Source of the DNA: an uncultured Eubacteriales bacterium
GTDB taxonomy: Bacteria > Bacillota > Clostridia > Oscillospirales > CAG-272
Length of the DNA stretch: 6,961 nt
Direction: 5' to 3'
Assembly: GCA_900321265.1 (NCBI GenBank)
Contig: ONVJ01000080.1
Location: 1-6,961, forward strand
Position 1 is the first letter of the stretch. Each line of letters opens with the position of its first letter. The translations under genes were made by a program, and so were the position numbers. This document shows, piece after piece, positions 1-5,562 of the stretch. The notes under the pieces are model-generated. The model saw nothing but the letters and a program-made list of their open reading frames with translations, was not told the origin of the DNA and searched no databases.

Positions 1-16
1 AAAACGAAAAAGATCG

Positions 17-50
17 GCACATGTCACGGTTTCCCGGCCGTGACATGTGC
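17..50. terminator. Perfect 13-bp hairpin, possible transcription terminator
   Basis: GCACATGTCACGG (17-29) is followed after an 8-base loop by its exact reverse complement (38-50). The + strand has no T-run after the stem, whereas on the - strand the stem is followed by a T-rich stretch (complement of 1-16). By the rules for intrinsic terminators it therefore fits leftward transcription better, although every gene seen here reads rightward. It may instead be the 3' end structure of a gene lying before the window. The structure is certain from sequence; its role is inferred. Confidence 0.45.
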
Positions 51-87
51 GGGGCTGTCAAAAAAGTCCGACTTTTTTGACAGCCCC
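51..87. repeat. Near-continuous 18-bp perfect palindrome
   Basis: GGGGCTGTCAAAAAAGTC (51-68) and its exact reverse complement (70-87) are separated by a single base, so the whole stretch folds as one long hairpin (in RNA the innermost pairs would open to form a loop). It abuts the hairpin at 17-50 with no gap. The T-run lies inside the right arm, not after it, so this is not a textbook intrinsic terminator. It could be a dispersed intergenic repeat, an mRNA 3' stabiliser or part of a tandem terminator. One window cannot show whether it recurs in the genome. Confidence 0.6.
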
Positions 88-122
88 CCGGAGTGAAAAA
101 TAAAGAGTTTTTTTACTGACCC

Positions 123-151
123 TTGTTTTTTTGTTTTAAATGTGATATACT
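123..151 (+). promoter_or_regulatory. Sigma-A-type promoter with extended -10 for the envelope locus
   Basis: TTGTTT (123-128) serves as -35 and TATACT (146-151) as -10, 17 bases apart. TG at 143-144 one base before the -10 makes it an extended -10. Transcription should start near 157-159, giving a leader of about 105 bases before the ATG at 263. A second perfect TATAAT lies at 161-166 but has no fitting -35. The AT-rich block stands out from G+C-rich surroundings. Confidence 0.65.
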
Positions 152-168
152 AATTATAACTATAATTA
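151..168. promoter_or_regulatory. 18-bp perfect dyad over the predicted start site, candidate operator
   Basis: TAATTATA (151-158) and TATAATTA (161-168) are exact reverse complements separated by AC. The dyad begins at the last base of the -10 box and covers the predicted transcription start, where a bound dimeric repressor would block RNA polymerase. I do not recognise the site as belonging to a named regulator. Because such AT-only dyads also arise from overlapping TATAAT-like boxes, the operator role is an inference. Confidence 0.35.
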
Positions 169-262
169 TGCGGTCTTCTGCGCGGCGTGAACAGTTGCCC
201 GCCCGCGGGACCGAACAGGACACAGCCGGCCGGAAGACGGGCGGCGGACGGATACGGAAGAT

Positions 263-2335
263 ATGGATTACAGAGAATACAGGAAAAAATACGGAGGTCA
301 GACCCCGGTTGCTCCCAAGCAGACAGGGGCACCCGGCCCCGCGGCTTCCCCGGACAGAGAGAGACGCTCTCCGGGGACCGAACGGGACGCATCGGGGTAC
401 AGACAGGCCCCGCGAGCGAACGAGGCGGCCCCGGGGAACCCGGCATACGAGGGCTACGGAACATACTCCGCTCCCGGAGAGCCGGGCGCCGAAAGAAGGC
501 TTACCCGCACATACGGGACGAAAAAAGCCGATGCCGGAAGGATCGGGAAAAAGAAGAAGACCAACAAGAATTCCGCTTCGGGCAGACTTATAAGGGTGAT
601 GATCATCGTCCTTACGCTCCTTCTGATACTTATGTCTTCGCTCCTTTTGCTCACCGACTACAAGATCTGGCTGCCGGGCTATGTCGCCTCAAAGGTCACG
701 GTCGAGGCCGGAAGAAGGAGCATAAAGGCAACCGACTTTCTGACCGACAAGAGCCATACGGCCGAATTCGCGGAAGAATCGGTCACGTCGATGCTCTCCC
801 GTGTAGGCATCCATAAGATAAAGCTGACGGTAGACGGCTCGAGATCCTGTACCACAAGACTGGAGGTCAGGGACAGCGTAGCTCCGACCGGAAAGCCGAA
901 TTCAATCACGGTCAGACGAAATTCCAACCCCGCTGCGTCGCTCTGCGTCACCGATGTCGTCGACGCCACAAAGGTAAGCTGCAGCTTCAAGTCAAAGCCC
1001 GACCTGTCGCAGATCGGGACCGTCCCGGTCACGGTGATCCTCGAGGACGAGGGGGGAAACCGGACGGTTATCGATTCCGAGATAACCGTGGTCGAGGACG
1101 CCAAGATCCTGACCTCGCTCAAGAAGATCGAGGCGGGAGAGCGGATCCCCGATGTATCTGTATTCGTAGGGACCGACGGAGAGGGCGAGTACGGCGGGGA
1201 CATATCACTTGTCAACACCTCGGTGCCCGGCTACTACACGATCTCGGTCATGGTCGCCGGAGAGGCCTTCGACGTGACGCTGGTGGTCCAGGACACCGTC
1301 GCGCCCAAAGCGACGGTCAAACCGCAGGTGATATACAACGACGGCGACTTCCCGGCGCCCGAGAGATTCGTCTCGGAGATAAACGACGCCACTGCCGTCA
1401 CCGTTTCTTACGATACCGAGCCGAAAAAATCCGGCGAACCGCCATACGCGGTCAAGATCAGGCTGACCGACGCCGGCGGGAACCGCACCCTCTATGACTC
1501 ATACTGCACGACCGCGACCGACCATACCCCGCCGACCGTCACCGTGCTGTCTGAAACTATCGAGTTCAATGTCGGTGACACCGCCCTCATCTGGCGGTCG
1601 GGCGTCAGGGCGTCGGACAACACCGGCGAGCCGGTCGATCTCTCGCTTGACACATCGGCTGTGAATCTTCAGCTTGCCGGGACCTATACCGCCTATTACG
1701 TGGCGACCGATCCCGCCGGCAACGAGACCCGGAAGCGGGTGACGATAGTCGTGCAGGACAGCACCATCTCGACCGCGATGCTGAACGCGGCTGCCAAGGC
1801 GCTGGCCGACACCCTCGTTAACGGAACGATGACCGATCTGCAGAAGATGAGCGCGATATACAACTATCTCAGCGCGAACACCGTCGACAAGATGAAGTAC
1901 GTCAACTCGAGTCCGCATGACGACTGGATGAGGGAGGCCTATCTGGCGCTTACCACCAGAAGGTCGGGAGACTGCTTCGCGTTCGCGTCTGTAGCACAGG
2001 CGATATTCAGATACCTGGGCTACGAGACTGTGATGGTGCAGAGGAGCGAAGCGGCGCAGAGACAGGCCGGAGGCACGCACTACTGGATAATGGTCAACCT
2101 CGGCACTCAGTTGAACCCGCTCTGGTATCATTTCGACGCCACTCCTCAGAGGGGAGACTACAGGATAAAGGCATACTGCCTGACCGACGCGCAGATCGAC
2201 GCCTACACCCGCTGGAGGAACGCGGGCATAGGCCCGAACCAGCAGTATTACGCCTACGACAAATCGCTCTATCCGAAATCATCCGACAAGGTCCTCGTGA
2301 ACATCACGAATATTCCTTCGCAATACTACAACTGA
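263..2335 (+). CDS. Membrane-anchored Ig-repeat protein with transglutaminase-like domain
   Basis: The 690-residue protein probably acts on the outer face of the membrane. Residues 1-111 are rich in Pro, Gly, Arg and Lys and look disordered; a Lys-rich stretch (96-100) precedes one hydrophobic segment (about 112-131), giving a type II anchor with the N-terminus inside. About five Ig-like repeats of 65-80 residues follow (roughly 141-499), with linker motifs such as RDSVAP (203-208), QDTVAP (343-348) and VVQDS (496-500), and GGNRT at 264-268 and 405-409. The C-terminus (about 505-650) is a transglutaminase-like fold with the triad Cys571 (GDCFAF), His606 (THYW) and Asp625 (HFDATP). Such domains cross-link or cleave peptides or amides; the substrate here is unknown. 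ATG 263 is the only usable start after the in-frame stop at 188-190; its GGAAG lies just 2 bases upstream, which is short. A start at Met113 (599) is less likely, as it would remove the positively charged stretch before the membrane segment. Confidence 0.85.
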   Translation: MDYREYRKKYGGQTPVAPKQTGAPGPAASPDRERRSPGTERDASGYRQAPRANEAAPGNPAYEGYGTYSAPGEPGAERRLTRTYGTKKADAGRIGKKKKTNKNSASGRLIRVMIIVLTLLLILMSSLLLLTDYKIWLPGYVASKVTVEAGRRSIKATDFLTDKSHTAEFAEESVTSMLSRVGIHKIKLTVDGSRSCTTRLEVRDSVAPTGKPNSITVRRNSNPAASLCVTDVVDATKVSCSFKSKPDLSQIGTVPVTVILEDEGGNRTVIDSEITVVEDAKILTSLKKIEAGERIPDVSVFVGTDGEGEYGGDISLVNTSVPGYYTISVMVAGEAFDVTLVVQDTVAPKATVKPQVIYNDGDFPAPERFVSEINDATAVTVSYDTEPKKSGEPPYAVKIRLTDAGGNRTLYDSYCTTATDHTPPTVTVLSETIEFNVGDTALIWRSGVRASDNTGEPVDLSLDTSAVNLQLAGTYTAYYVATDPAGNETRKRVTIVVQDSTISTAMLNAAAKALADTLVNGTMTDLQKMSAIYNYLSANTVDKMKYVNSSPHDDWMREAYLALTTRRSGDCFAFASVAQAIFRYLGYETVMVQRSEAAQRQAGGTHYWIMVNLGTQLNPLWYHFDATPQRGDYRIKAYCLTDAQIDAYTRWRNAGIGPNQQYYAYDKSLYPKSSDKVLVNITNIPSQYYN

Positions 2336-2342
2336 GGCGGAA

Positions 2343-3401
2343 ATGAAAAGATCTGCTACCGAAAACAAGCCGAAGGGGAGAAGAGCCTTTCTAATATCCG
2401 CCGCGGCGTTCATCGTCATATCCATATTGCTTCTCGGCTTTCTTCAGGCGCTTCTCGTTCCTAAATATATGTCTTTCCCCTATGACGGAGCGCTGGTGCG
2501 GGAGTATTACGACTCGGAGCCCTGTCACGACGTCATCTTTCTCGGCGACTGCGAATTCTACGAATCGGTCAATCCGGCCGTGATCTGGTCGGAATACGGG
2601 ATCCCCTGCTATGTCCGGGGCTCCTCGCAGCAGCTGATCTGGCATTCCTATTACTTCCTGCTTGAAACGCTGAAGTACGAAAAGCCGTCGGTCGTCGTCT
2701 TCAACGCCGTCGAGATGAAGATCGGCGAGGTCCAGCACGAGGAGTACACGAGGCTGACTCTCGACGGGATGAGGCTCTCGAAATACAAGCTTGCCGCGGC
2801 GAAACGGTCGCTTACCGAGGGAGAAAGCCTCCTTTCGTATGTCTTTCCCATCCTGCGCTACCACGGAAGGTGGAAGGAGCTGACGGGAGAGGATCTCAGA
2901 TACCTCTTCTCAAGGGATACCGTCTCCTGCAACGGCTATCTGCCGATGACGGGGACGAAGGCGAAGACCTCCTCCGCCGCCCCGCCGCCTCTCCTTGACC
3001 CGGCTCTTCCCGACGTCTGCTGGGAATACCTCGATCTCATGAGGGAGACCTGTGAGAAAGAGGGAATAGAGTTCGTGATCTTCAAGGCGCCGACCGATAC
3101 CTGGCACTACCCCTGGTATCCCGAATGGGACGCCCAGCTTAAGGAATACGCCGGAAAGCATGGCATCGCCTACATAAACGCGATCGAGCTCGCCGACGAG
3201 ATCGGCACCGACTGGGAGACCGATTCCTACGACGGCGGAGACCATATGAACGTGACGGGAGCCGAAAAGGTCAGCCGCTTTATCGGAGGATGGCTCCGCG
3301 ACAGCTTCGGGCTTCCCGACCGGCGGAACGACCCGGATTTCGCCGCCGCCGATGAATGGGATGAAGTCGTCGCGAGATACAGGGCAGCGGTCGGGGAATG
3401 A
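2343..3401 (+). CDS. Membrane-anchored SGNH/GDSL-hydrolase-like protein with Cys at the nucleophile position
   Basis: The 352-residue protein has a basic N-terminus, one hydrophobic segment (about 15-38) and an extracytoplasmic domain. It shows the SGNH layout: block I VIFLGDCEFYE (64-74), a block II Gly93 in VRGSSQQ, a block III Asn121 in VVFNAVE, and a C-terminal block YDGGDHMN (296-303) supplying Asp297 and His301. The usual Ser of GDS is Cys70. From memory of the family, clostridial relatives carry the same GDCE motif, so this is probably a subfamily trait and not decay. SGNH enzymes outside the membrane (DltD, AlgX-like and others) often hydrolyse or transfer esters on cell-wall polymers, but the reaction here cannot be assigned. 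Its SD GAGGCGG (2334-2340) overlaps the preceding stop codon, and only 7 bases separate the genes, so the two are cotranscribed and probably translationally coupled. Confidence 0.75.
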   Translation: MKRSATENKPKGRRAFLISAAAFIVISILLLGFLQALLVPKYMSFPYDGALVREYYDSEPCHDVIFLGDCEFYESVNPAVIWSEYGIPCYVRGSSQQLIWHSYYFLLETLKYEKPSVVVFNAVEMKIGEVQHEEYTRLTLDGMRLSKYKLAAAKRSLTEGESLLSYVFPILRYHGRWKELTGEDLRYLFSRDTVSCNGYLPMTGTKAKTSSAAPPPLLDPALPDVCWEYLDLMRETCEKEGIEFVIFKAPTDTWHYPWYPEWDAQLKEYAGKHGIAYINAIELADEIGTDWETDSYDGGDHMNVTGAEKVSRFIGGWLRDSFGLPDRRNDPDFAAADEWDEVVARYRAAVGE

Positions 3402-3408
3402 GACCGCA

Positions 3409-3438
3409 GATCACGATCACGATTAGGATTAAGATTTA
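3409..3438 (+). repeat. Five degenerate tandem hexamers
   Basis: Directly after the stop codon of the SGNH-like gene are five head-to-tail hexamers: GATCAC, GATCAC, GATTAG, GATTAA, GATTTA. Each starts with GAT and they drift towards AT. The spacer (3402-3504) otherwise holds a weak 5-bp stem (3458-3462 with 3476-3480) and no intrinsic terminator. The array may be simple-sequence slippage or a protein-binding cluster; it does not match a site I know. Confidence 0.5.
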
Positions 3439-3457
3439 AGAGATCAAGAAACAGAAT
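3429..3457 (+). promoter_or_regulatory. Weak possible promoter before the lipoprotein gene
   Basis: TTAAGA (3429-3434) and CAGAAT (3452-3457) are 17 bases apart and each match 4 of 6 consensus bases. There is no extended -10. If real, it would give the lipoprotein its own transcript with a leader of about 40 bases; otherwise the gene is read through from upstream. Support is thin. Confidence 0.2.
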
Positions 3458-3504
3458 GACCGCCCGGGAAGTTGCCGGTCGGTGAAAGGTTGGAATAAAT
3501 AATA

Positions 3505-4026
3505 ATGAAAAAAAGCATTGCCGTCATCGCGTCCGCGCTCGCTCTCCTGCTGATCCTCGCCTCATGCTCGGGCGGAGGAGGAAATATCGTCCTGACCGAC
3601 GATGAGGATTCCGGAACACATGATTCGGGGGAGGTCTTCTCCTTCAGCGGAGGGACGAATATCAGTCTCGCGCCGCACGACAATCTTGAGAGCTTTATCA
3701 AGGCTGCCGGAGAACCGCTGAACTACGAGGAATCCAACAGCTGCGCCTATCTCGGGCTTGACAAGGTCTGGACATACAGCGGATACACCATCTACTCCTA
3801 CCCGGTTGACGGCGTCGATTATCTCCTTCAGCTCGTCTTCACCGACGATTCGGTAAAGACCTCCGAGGGCATCTCGATCGGCGCGACCGAGGCCGAGGTC
3901 AAGGCGGCCTACGGCGACGGCTTTGAGACGGTCGGCAACGCGATCTGCTATACCAGGGGCGACACCGTCCTTCAGTTCGGCCTCAAGGACGGCAGGGTTA
4001 CGTCGATAGTCTACAACGCCGCCTGA
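3505..4026 (+). CDS. Small predicted lipoprotein of unknown function
   Basis: The 173-residue product starts with a lipoprotein signal peptide: MKK, a hydrophobic core (5-18) and lipobox LASC with Cys21, so it should be lipid-anchored on the outer face of the membrane. A Gly/Ser/acidic linker (22-56) leads to a compact domain (about 58-173). Within it IGATEAEVKAAYGDGF (125-140) resembles motifs in small Gram-positive lipoproteins with BamE/BLIP-like folds, where one copy of an alpha-beta unit precedes another; residues 60-110 may be the partner unit. That fold suggestion is from pattern recall only. No catalytic motif is visible. The gene follows the SGNH-like gene by 103 bases and is followed by a strong terminator, so it is the last gene of this locus. 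The SD is poor: AAAGG (3485-3489) is 15 bases from the ATG and TGGA (3491-3494) is 10, which hints at modest expression. Confidence 0.75.
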   Translation: MKKSIAVIASALALLLILASCSGGGGNIVLTDDEDSGTHDSGEVFSFSGGTNISLAPHDNLESFIKAAGEPLNYEESNSCAYLGLDKVWTYSGYTIYSYPVDGVDYLLQLVFTDDSVKTSEGISIGATEAEVKAAYGDGFETVGNAICYTRGDTVLQFGLKDGRVTSIVYNAA

Positions 4027-4070
4027 CGTCCAACAGGACACCTGCGCAAAGAGCCTGCTCATCATTTCAT

Positions 4071-4117
4071 ACCGGCGCCGGTCGCGGTTTTTCGCGATAC
4101 GCGCCGGTTTTCCTTTT
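4071..4117 (+). terminator. Intrinsic terminator after the lipoprotein gene
   Basis: Arms ACCGGCGC (4071-4078) and GCGCCGGT (4101-4108) pair perfectly. An inner stem TCGCG/CGCGA (4082-4086 with 4093-4097) extends the hairpin. The stem runs into TTTTCCTTTT (4108-4117). It lies 45 bases after the lipoprotein stop and separates the envelope locus from the heat-shock operon. Confidence 0.85.
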
Positions 4118-4182
4118 GACCGTCCCGTTTCGGAGAAGAATTTAGCAGACATGACGGCCGAAAAACATCAAAAATCGGGTGA

Positions 4183-4220
4183 TTTTGTCAAATTCACAAA
4201 ATGTTAACAATTTAGTAACA
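4183..4220. other. AT-rich block upstream of the hrcA promoter with two dyads
   Basis: This is part of the 347-base gene-free stretch 4027-4373, which holds in order a terminator, this block, a promoter, CIRCE and a structured leader. TTTTGT (4183-4188) and ACAAAA (4196-4201) form a dyad whose inner AA/TT also match, so only one symmetric pair is mismatched. TGTTA (4202-4206) and TAACA (4216-4220) form a second dyad with a 9-base spacer. The block may act as an UP element or as a second regulator site; nothing identifies the protein. Confidence 0.3.
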
Positions 4221-4228
4221 AAATAAGG

Positions 4229-4257
4229 TTATTTCTCGGGGCAAAAAGTGGTATAGT
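4229..4257 (+). promoter_or_regulatory. Promoter of the hrcA-grpE-dnaK operon
   Basis: TATAGT (4252-4257) is a good -10 and is preceded by TG at 4249-4250, an extended -10. The -35 at 17 bases is TTATTT (4229-4234), matching only the first two bases of consensus, so the extended -10 and the AT-rich upstream DNA probably compensate. Transcription should begin near 4264, just before CIRCE, which is the expected arrangement for HrcA control. Confidence 0.7.
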
Positions 4258-4268
4258 ATTAGCGAAGT

Positions 4269-4295
4269 TTAGCAGACGAGGCTCGCGAGTGCTAA
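4269..4295. promoter_or_regulatory. CIRCE operator (HrcA-binding site)
   Basis: The consensus is TTAGCACTC-N9-GAGTGCTAA. The right arm GAGTGCTAA (4287-4295) is perfect; the left arm TTAGCAGAC (4269-4277) differs at two positions; the spacer is exactly 9 bases. It lies immediately after the promoter and before hrcA, so HrcA should repress this operon at normal temperature and release it on heat stress. The imperfect arm could weaken binding. Confidence 0.9.
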
Positions 4296-4311
4296 CAAGC
4301 GGGCAAAAACC

Positions 4312-4357
4312 GACCGGTGAGACGACCGGTCACAGGCTGACGGCTTAAGACCCTGTG
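4312..4357 (+). promoter_or_regulatory. Two hairpins in the hrcA leader
   Basis: GACCGGT (4312-4318) pairs with ACCGGTC (4325-4331) around a 6-base loop, and CACAGG (4331-4336) pairs with CCTGTG (4352-4357) around a 15-base loop; the two share one base at the junction. The second ends three bases before the SD AAGGAGG (4361-4367), leaving it accessible. The folds are visible; any effect on stability or translation is inference. Confidence 0.4.
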
Positions 4358-4373
4358 GGGAAGGAGGATTCCG

Positions 4374-5465
4374 ATGTACGGAGAGGAACTGAGCGAAAGA
4401 AAAAAGATGATCCTCAAGGCCATCATCGAATCTCATATCGAGTGCGGCGAACCTGTCGGTTCCAAGTCTCTGCTGCAGATGCCGGGGATCAACTGCTCCT
4501 CGGCGACAGTCAGGAACGAAATGGCCGACCTCGAAGAAATGGGCTATCTCGAGCAGCCTCACACGAGCTCGGGCAGAGTCCCCTCCCAGCTCGGATACCG
4601 CTTCTATGTCGACCAGCTGATCGAGCACTACCGGATGACGAACAACGAGATCAACCAGATCAACCGCATCCTGAAGAGCAAGACATCCGAGCTCGACCAG
4701 ATCCTTCTCACCGCCTCCAAGCTGGCGTCGGCGATGACGAACTATACCGGACTCGCCGTCCAGCCCAAGAGAGCGGCCGTAAGCGTGACGAGGTTCAGCG
4801 CATCATACATCGACGCCTACAACTTCGTCCTGATCATGATAACCTCGCTCGGGGTCGTGTCGTCAAAGCACATCAGGCTGACCGATCCGAAACCCCCGGA
4901 GACGGTCGATCTCCTGGTAAGGGCGCTCAATGACTATATCTCGGGACTATCGGCGGAGGCTATCAACCTCCCGGTCATCATGAAGCTCGAGGCGGTCATG
5001 GGAGACGATTCCCCGATGATATCGCCGATCGTCAAGACGGTCTATTCCGTCCTCAACGAATACCACGGAGGCGAGGTCAGCGCGACCGGCCTCAACCACC
5101 TCCTCGAATATCCCGAATACAGCGATCCTGACGAGCTGTCGGGGCTGATCGACGCCCTCGAGCAGAAGGACGACATCCTCAAGCTGATAGATCAGAACAA
5201 CGGAGAGGACGTCTCGGTCGTCATAGGTTCGGAATCCTCGGTCAGGGTAATGAACAACTCCTCGCTCGTCTTCAAGCCGGTAAAGCGGAACGGACGGGTG
5301 ATGGGCGTCATCGGGGTGCTGGGGCCCCGCAGGATGGACTACGCAAAGGTGCTTGAGACCATCGAGCAGCTCTGCGGCAGCATCTCAGAGGTGATGAGCG
5401 AATATCAGCCGCTTCCGGGCGGAGACATTCCCGACCCGGGTGAGAGCCCCGGTCAGGGCGGATAG
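4374..5465 (+). CDS. hrcA: Heat-inducible transcription repressor HrcA
   Basis: The 363-residue protein is recognisable as HrcA, the repressor that binds CIRCE as a dimer and depends on GroEL for activity. Residues 5-75 form the winged-helix DNA-binding domain: ERKKMILKAIIESHIECGEP (8-27), the recognition-helix region SSATVRNEMADLEEMGYLEQ (42-61), and the family signature HTSSGRVPSQLGYRFYVD (63-80). The GAF-like core spans about 110-200 and 285-340, with an inserted dimerisation region between, and ends in VIGVLGPRRMDYAKV (312-326). Length is close to the usual 340-350 residues; the extra is a Pro/Gly-rich tail (344-363). The start has a strong SD, AAGGAGG (4361-4367), six bases before the ATG. 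It is the first gene of the operon and autoregulated through the CIRCE at 4269-4295. Confidence 0.97.
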   Translation: MYGEELSERKKMILKAIIESHIECGEPVGSKSLLQMPGINCSSATVRNEMADLEEMGYLEQPHTSSGRVPSQLGYRFYVDQLIEHYRMTNNEINQINRILKSKTSELDQILLTASKLASAMTNYTGLAVQPKRAAVSVTRFSASYIDAYNFVLIMITSLGVVSSKHIRLTDPKPPETVDLLVRALNDYISGLSAEAINLPVIMKLEAVMGDDSPMISPIVKTVYSVLNEYHGGEVSATGLNHLLEYPEYSDPDELSGLIDALEQKDDILKLIDQNNGEDVSVVIGSESSVRVMNNSSLVFKPVKRNGRVMGVIGVLGPRRMDYAKVLETIEQLCGSISEVMSEYQPLPGGDIPDPGESPGQGG

Positions 5466-5466
5466 G

Positions 5467-5535
5467 CGGATTTTCACCGGCTGAGCCGGGAAAAATCCGG
5501 TATAACAGGGACTGCCGCCATGAGGCAGGAGTCCC
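5467..5535 (+). promoter_or_regulatory. Two hairpins in the hrcA-grpE spacer
   Basis: The first hairpin pairs CGGATTTTC (5467-5475) with GAAAAATCCG (5490-5499), with one-base bulges, and has a perfect inner stem CCGGC/GCCGG (5477-5481 with 5485-5489) and a 3-base loop. The second pairs GGGACT (5508-5513) with AGTCCC (5530-5535) and GCC with GGC inside, with a bulge. Neither is followed by a T-run, so they are not intrinsic terminators. They could mark mRNA processing or stabilise the downstream grpE-dnaK message. No promoter is visible here. Confidence 0.45.
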
Positions 5536-5547
5536 GACAACAGGTTA

Positions 5548-5552
5548 AGGAG
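5548..5552 (+). promoter_or_regulatory. Ribosome binding site that decides the grpE start
   Basis: AGGAG (5548-5552), within TTAAGGAGA, is only one base before the ATG at 5554 but ten bases before the in-frame ATG at 5563. The second spacing is workable and the first is not, which favours 5563 as the start codon. Confidence 0.65.
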
Positions 5553-5562
5553 AATGACAGCC

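Noticed and set aside
51..87. Ordinary intrinsic terminator for an upstream gene
   Set aside because: The stem is strong, but no T-run follows on the + strand; recorded as a palindromic repeat instead.
123..816. Overlapping + strand open frames at 123-593 and 187-816
   Set aside because: They overlap the transglutaminase gene in other frames, give Arg/Pro/Gly-rich low-complexity products with no recognisable domain, and one starts inside the promoter. G+C-rich coding DNA often leaves such frames open.
1499..2131. Long - strand open frame antisense to the transglutaminase domain
   Set aside because: The + strand frame contains an intact catalytic triad and repeats, and the antisense product is featureless.
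4142..4168. Second full CIRCE
   Set aside because: The left half matches, but the position of the right arm (4160-4168) has no GAGTGCTAA-like sequence.
4202..4220. Rex-type redox operator
   Set aside because: TGTTA and TAACA half-sites are present but separated by 9 bases; the known Rex site needs about 6 between these half-sites.
5501..5506. TATAAC as a -10 for grpE
   Set aside because: No -35-like hexamer lies 16-18 bases upstream, and the position falls between two hairpins.
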